Shown: piece by piece, positions 13,699 to 16,085 of the stretch
How the letters are laid out: each line of letters opens with the position of its first letter
How positions within the stretch are numbered: the first letter of the stretch is position 1
Origin: JAYQUR01 sp038133505
GTDB taxonomy: Bacteria > Pseudomonadota > Alphaproteobacteria > MPNO01 > UBA830
Reading direction: 5' to 3'
Assembly (NCBI GenBank): GCA_038133505.1
Contig: JAYPTI010000070.1
Span: forward strand, 1 to 16,085
DNA: 16,085 bases
Notes under the pieces: generated by a model
What the model saw: only the letters and a program-made list of their open reading frames with translations
Told to the model about the DNA's origin: nothing
The model's database searches: none
Translations under genes and position numbers: made by a program

Positions 13699-13707
13699 GC
13701 GTATAAA
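13679..13707 (+). promoter_or_regulatory. sigma-70-type promoter of rpsA
   Basis: TTGCGA (13679-13684), 17-base spacer, TATAAA (13702-13707): ideal spacing and a strong -10. A start near 13714 gives a leader of about 260 bases before rpsA. Confidence 0.7.
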
Positions 13708-13794
13708 CCGCGCGTTCTGCAGGTCAGGACGGCACGCGGCGCCAAGGGAGAAGTTTCAGGCGCTGCATCCCGGGCACCGGTGACAGTCGCGTCT

Positions 13795-13822
13795 GTCGCG
13801 TTTCCGCCAAGAGAAACGCGGC
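13795..13822 (+). promoter_or_regulatory. strong hairpin in the rpsA leader
   Basis: GTCGCGTTTC (13795-13804) pairs with GAAACGCGGC (13813-13822): ten pairs, one of them T.G, around the loop CGCCAAGA. It has no T-run after it, so it is not an ordinary terminator. S1 is known to repress its own message in enterobacteria through leader structure; that this hairpin serves such feedback is inference. Confidence 0.5.
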
Positions 13823-13973
13823 AAATTCAAACGCGGAGGCCGCCCCCGCCGGGCACGTGACCGATCCCGCTGCAGGAAAAGTGGAACTTCCAACGATGTC
13901 CCGTGGACCGTCGCTTCGGCGTGCGTCCGCGCGCCGCGTTTTTAGTTCCGGAAAGGATCAATCAGGAAAACCC

Positions 13974-15752
13974 ATGGCAACAGAAACCCAATCCGCAATG
14001 ACCGAAGATTTCGCCGCGCTGCTCGAGGAGAGCTTCGGAGACGGCGAGCTTTCCGAAGGTTCCGTCATCAAAGGAACCGTGCTGTCGATCGATGGCGACA
14101 ACGTTCTCATCGACGTCGGCCTCAAGTCCGAGGGCCGCGTGCCGCTGAAGGACTTCGGCGTACCGGGCCAGCCGCCCGAAATCGTGCCCGGTGACGTCGT
14201 CGACGTCTATCTCGAGCGGATGGAAAACCGGAACGGCGAAGCCGTTCTCAGCCGCGAGCGCGCCCGCCGCGAAGAGGCGTGGACGCAGCTCGAAATCGCG
14301 TTCGAGAAGACCGAGCGCGTCACCGGCACGATCTTCGGCCGCGTCAAGGGCGGCTTCACGGTCGACCTGTCGGGCGCCGTTGCGTTCCTGCCGGGCAGCC
14401 AGGTCGACGTTCGCCCGATCCGCGACGTCGGCCCGCTGATGGGCACGCCGCAGCCGTTCCAGATCCTCAAGATGGATCGCCGCCGCGGCAACATCGTCGT
14501 TTCCCGCCGTGCGGTTCTCGAAGAGTCCCGCGCCGAACAGCGCAACGAACTTCTGGCGTCCCTCAAGGAAGGCCAGATCCTCGAGGGCGTGGTCAAGAAC
14601 ATCACCGACTACGGTGCGTTCGTCGATCTCGGCGGCGTCGACGGCCTGCTGCACGTCACCGACATCGCGTGGCGCCGCATCAACCATCCGACCGAGGCGC
14701 TGTCGATCGGCCAGACCGTCAAGGTCCAGGTCATCCGCTACAACTCGGAAACGCAGCGCATCTCGCTCGGCATGAAGCAGCTCGATGCGGACCCGTGGGA
14801 GGGCGCCGAGCTCAAGTATCCGGTCGGCACCAAGTTCACCGGCCGCGTCTCGAACATCACCGACTACGGCGCGTTCGTCGAGCTGGAGCCCGGTGTCGAG
14901 GGCCTGGTCCACGTCTCCGAGATGAGCTGGACCAAGAAGAACGTCCATCCCGGCAAGATCGTCTCGACCAGCCAGGAAGTCGACGTCATGGTGCTCGAGG
15001 TCGACCCGCAGAAGCGGCGCATCAGCCTTGGCCTCAAGCAGTGCTACGACAACCCGTGGGAGTCGTTCTCGGCCAACCATCCGGCCGGCGGCGACATCGA
15101 GGGCGAGGTCAAGAACATCACCGAGTTCGGTCTGTTCGTCGGCCTGCCCGGCGACATCGACGGCATGGTCCACCTGTCCGACCTGTCGTGGGAGATGGAC
15201 GGCGAGGAAGCCGTCAAGTCCTACAACAAGGGCGACATGGTGACGGCCCGCATTCTCGACGTCGACGTCGAGAAGGAGCGCGTCAGCCTCGGTATCAAGC
15301 AGCTTTCGGACGACCCCTACGCCTCCGCCATGGAAGGCATCAAGAAGGGCGACACCGTGACCTGCACGGTTTCCGCGGTAACCGACGGCGGCCTCGAGGT
15401 GACGGTGTCCGGCTCGCTGCCGGGCTTCATCCGCCGCGCCGACCTGTCGCGCGAGCGTTCCGAGCAGCGGCCCGACCGCTTCGCGGTGGGCGACCGCATC
15501 GATGCGCGCGTCACCAACATCGACCGCAAGGACCGCAAGCTCAGCCTGTCGGTCAAGGCGCACGAGATGGAAGAGGAGAAGCAGGCGATGGCCGATTACG
15601 GCTCCTCCGATTCCGGCGCGAGCCTCGGCGACATCCTTGGTGCCGCGCTCAACCGTGCCCGCGACGAGGCGGACAGCGGCGAGGCGGCAGCCGAGACCGC
15701 CGAAGCGCCTGCCGCGGAAGAGGCGGACGAGGGGGATCAGGAGAAATCCTGA
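13974..15752 (+). CDS. rpsA: 30S ribosomal protein S1
   Basis: A 592-residue protein with six S1 (OB-fold) RNA-binding domains at about residues 29-94, 115-180, 201-269, 286-356, 373-443 and 460-529. Domains 3 and 4 are canonical (VVKNITDYGAFVDLGGVDGLLHV; RVSNITDYGAFVELEPGVEGLVHV); domain 6 is the most divergent. The C-terminal tail (540-592) is acidic and alanine/glutamate rich. S1 brings structured or SD-poor messages to the 30S subunit. ATG 13974 is chosen: AGGA lies 6 bases upstream (13964-13967), and the N-terminus TEDFAALLEESF matches the family. It uses a narrow codon set, as expected of a highly expressed gene. sppA follows by 39 bases. Confidence 0.97.
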   Translation: MATETQSAMTEDFAALLEESFGDGELSEGSVIKGTVLSIDGDNVLIDVGLKSEGRVPLKDFGVPGQPPEIVPGDVVDVYLERMENRNGEAVLSRERARREEAWTQLEIAFEKTERVTGTIFGRVKGGFTVDLSGAVAFLPGSQVDVRPIRDVGPLMGTPQPFQILKMDRRRGNIVVSRRAVLEESRAEQRNELLASLKEGQILEGVVKNITDYGAFVDLGGVDGLLHVTDIAWRRINHPTEALSIGQTVKVQVIRYNSETQRISLGMKQLDADPWEGAELKYPVGTKFTGRVSNITDYGAFVELEPGVEGLVHVSEMSWTKKNVHPGKIVSTSQEVDVMVLEVDPQKRRISLGLKQCYDNPWESFSANHPAGGDIEGEVKNITEFGLFVGLPGDIDGMVHLSDLSWEMDGEEAVKSYNKGDMVTARILDVDVEKERVSLGIKQLSDDPYASAMEGIKKGDTVTCTVSAVTDGGLEVTVSGSLPGFIRRADLSRERSEQRPDRFAVGDRIDARVTNIDRKDRKLSLSVKAHEMEEEKQAMADYGSSDSGASLGDILGAALNRARDEADSGEAAAETAEAPAAEEADEGDQEKS

Positions 15753-15754
15753 TC

Positions 15755-15774
15755 CCGTTCGGGTCCCTGAACGG
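15755..15774 (+). terminator. weak hairpin between rpsA and sppA
   Basis: CCGTTC (15755-15760) and GAACGG (15769-15774) make a 6-bp stem; the 8-base loop contains GGG and CCC. No T-run follows. It may attenuate read-through from strongly expressed rpsA into sppA. Confidence 0.35.
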
Positions 15775-15791
15775 ATGGGGCGTCTTGTAGG

Positions 15792-16085
15792 GTGGCCTAC
15801 GATCCAGACTATCTGATCGACCGGCGCCGCCTGAAGCGCCGGCTGACCTTCTGGCGGGTGGTTGCCATCGTGGCCGTGGTTGGGGCCGTCGTCGCCGCCT
15901 GGGGACGGTTCGGCGGCGGCCTGTCCGGCGACCGCATCGTCCGTGTAGATATCGACGGCGTCATCGTCCGCGACGACAGGCGGATCGAGACGATCGCGGC
16001 CCTCGGCGCCGACAGCTCCCTCCCCCCCCTGCGGGTGCGGCTCAAAAGACCGGGCGGCACCGTGTCCGGCGGCGGGGCCCTCAAA
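15792..16085 (+). CDS. sppA: signal peptide peptidase SppA, 5' part only
   Basis: The first 98 codons of a gene cut by the window end. An N-terminal basic stretch (RRRLKRRLTF) is followed by one membrane segment (about 20-38, FWRVVAIVAVVGAVVAAW) and RIVRVDIDGVIVRDDRRIETIAAL, then PGGTVSGG, which match the small SppA/protease IV family that degrades signal peptides at the inner membrane. The catalytic serine and lysine would lie beyond the edge. The GTG at 15792 is forced: an in-frame stop lies at 15768-15770 and no other start codon lies between. From about 16026 the protein departs from the family (expected V-[RK]-A-L-I-V-R-I-D-S-P-G-G; seen L-P-P-L-R-V-R-L-K-R-P-G-G) while staying in frame, so the last bases are suspect. 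Confidence 0.85.
   Translation, partial: MAYDPDYLIDRRRLKRRLTFWRVVAIVAVVGAVVAAWGRFGGGLSGDRIVRVDIDGVIVRDDRRIETIAALGADSSLPPLRVRLKRPGGTVSGGGALK

Larger units (their letters stand above)
13619..13973 (+). other. 355-base gap: hairpins, rpsA promoter and long rpsA leader
   Basis: No convincing gene. The frame open at 13615-13860 has no recognised motif, and no P-loop of cytidylate kinase is seen in any frame. The region holds two GC-rich hairpins after aroA, a sigma-70-type promoter and a leader of about 260 bases with a strong 10-bp hairpin at 13795-13822. A GTG at 13857 opens a frame into rpsA, adding 39 residues, but family homology starts at 13974. Confidence 0.7.

Noticed and set aside
13615..13860. 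ORF of 81 codons between aroA and rpsA
   Set aside because: It overlaps the aroA stop, is rich in R, A and P like random GC-rich frames, and is crossed by the rpsA promoter and hairpins.
13857..13973. GTG start adding 39 residues to ribosomal protein S1
   Set aside because: GGAGG is about 20 bases away, the added residues do not look like S1, and AGGA plus family homology support 13974.
14590..15150. DNA repeats within rpsA (similar stretches at about 14596, 14851 and 15111)
   Set aside because: These are homologous S1 domains encoded with the same preferred codons, not mobile or regulatory repeats.
13962..15563. Long minus-strand ORF (533 codons) opposite rpsA
   Set aside because: It is a shadow of a strongly biased S1 gene. 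Repeated motifs in it merely mirror the S1 domains.

Overview
The window looks like a piece of chromosome from a GC-rich alphaproteobacterium, probably Rhodospirillales-like. Reasons: the block rnd - kdsD - lptC - lptA - lptB - rpoN - hpf - ptsN in the order usual for that class; an NDUFA9-like complex I protein; a FYDLN-type (TIGR02300) zinc-ribbon protein divergent from a class II aroA; and an Hsp20 - DUF1150 pair. I see no insertion sequence, phage gene, CRISPR array or defence system. This is mostly conserved core genome, and the interest lies in small ORFs, RNA leaders and gaps.

Layout. 1-1024: NDUFA9-like oxidoreductase on the minus strand, with its own promoter. 1108-1928: promoter, tRNA-Leu(CAG) and a short exonuclease-only RNase D. 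2032-5386: kdsD, lptC, lptA and lptB, nearly gapless, supplying an early step of Kdo synthesis and the lipopolysaccharide exporter parts LptC, LptA and LptB. 5442-7037: rpoN (sigma-54). 7071-8263: a sigma-70-type promoter, a possible 23-residue leader peptide, long-form hpf and ptsN (EIIA-Ntr). 8332-9169: a minus-strand heat-shock operon (sigma-32-type promoter, possible RNA thermometer, Hsp20, DUF1150 protein). 9189-9680: minus-strand membrane-anchored protein of unknown function. 9735-9897: AT-rich island, followed by an unannotatable-by-size 38-codon membrane-peptide gene. 10038-11438: minus-strand methyltransferase of a family with an unusual SAM-loop motif, and a class II aldolase-family protein. 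11511-11618: tRNA-Ala(GGC) with a strong terminator. 11766-12140: minus-strand zinc-ribbon protein starting at TTG. 12287-13618: aroA. 13619-13973: 355 bases without a convincing gene, holding hairpins and the rpsA promoter; cmk, which often lies here, is absent. 13974-15752: rpsA with six S1 domains. 15792-end: the start of sppA, whose last ~70 bases look corrupted.

How they fit together: the centre couples outer-membrane assembly (kdsD/lpt) with nitrogen and stationary-phase control (rpoN, hpf, ptsN). The heat-shock operon carries both a transcriptional and a possible post-transcriptional temperature switch. The right end is the shikimate / ribosomal S1 / SppA block. The best candidates for something undescribed are the 38-residue membrane peptide behind the AT-rich island, the leader ORF overlapping hpf, and the structured leaders of hsp20 and rpsA.
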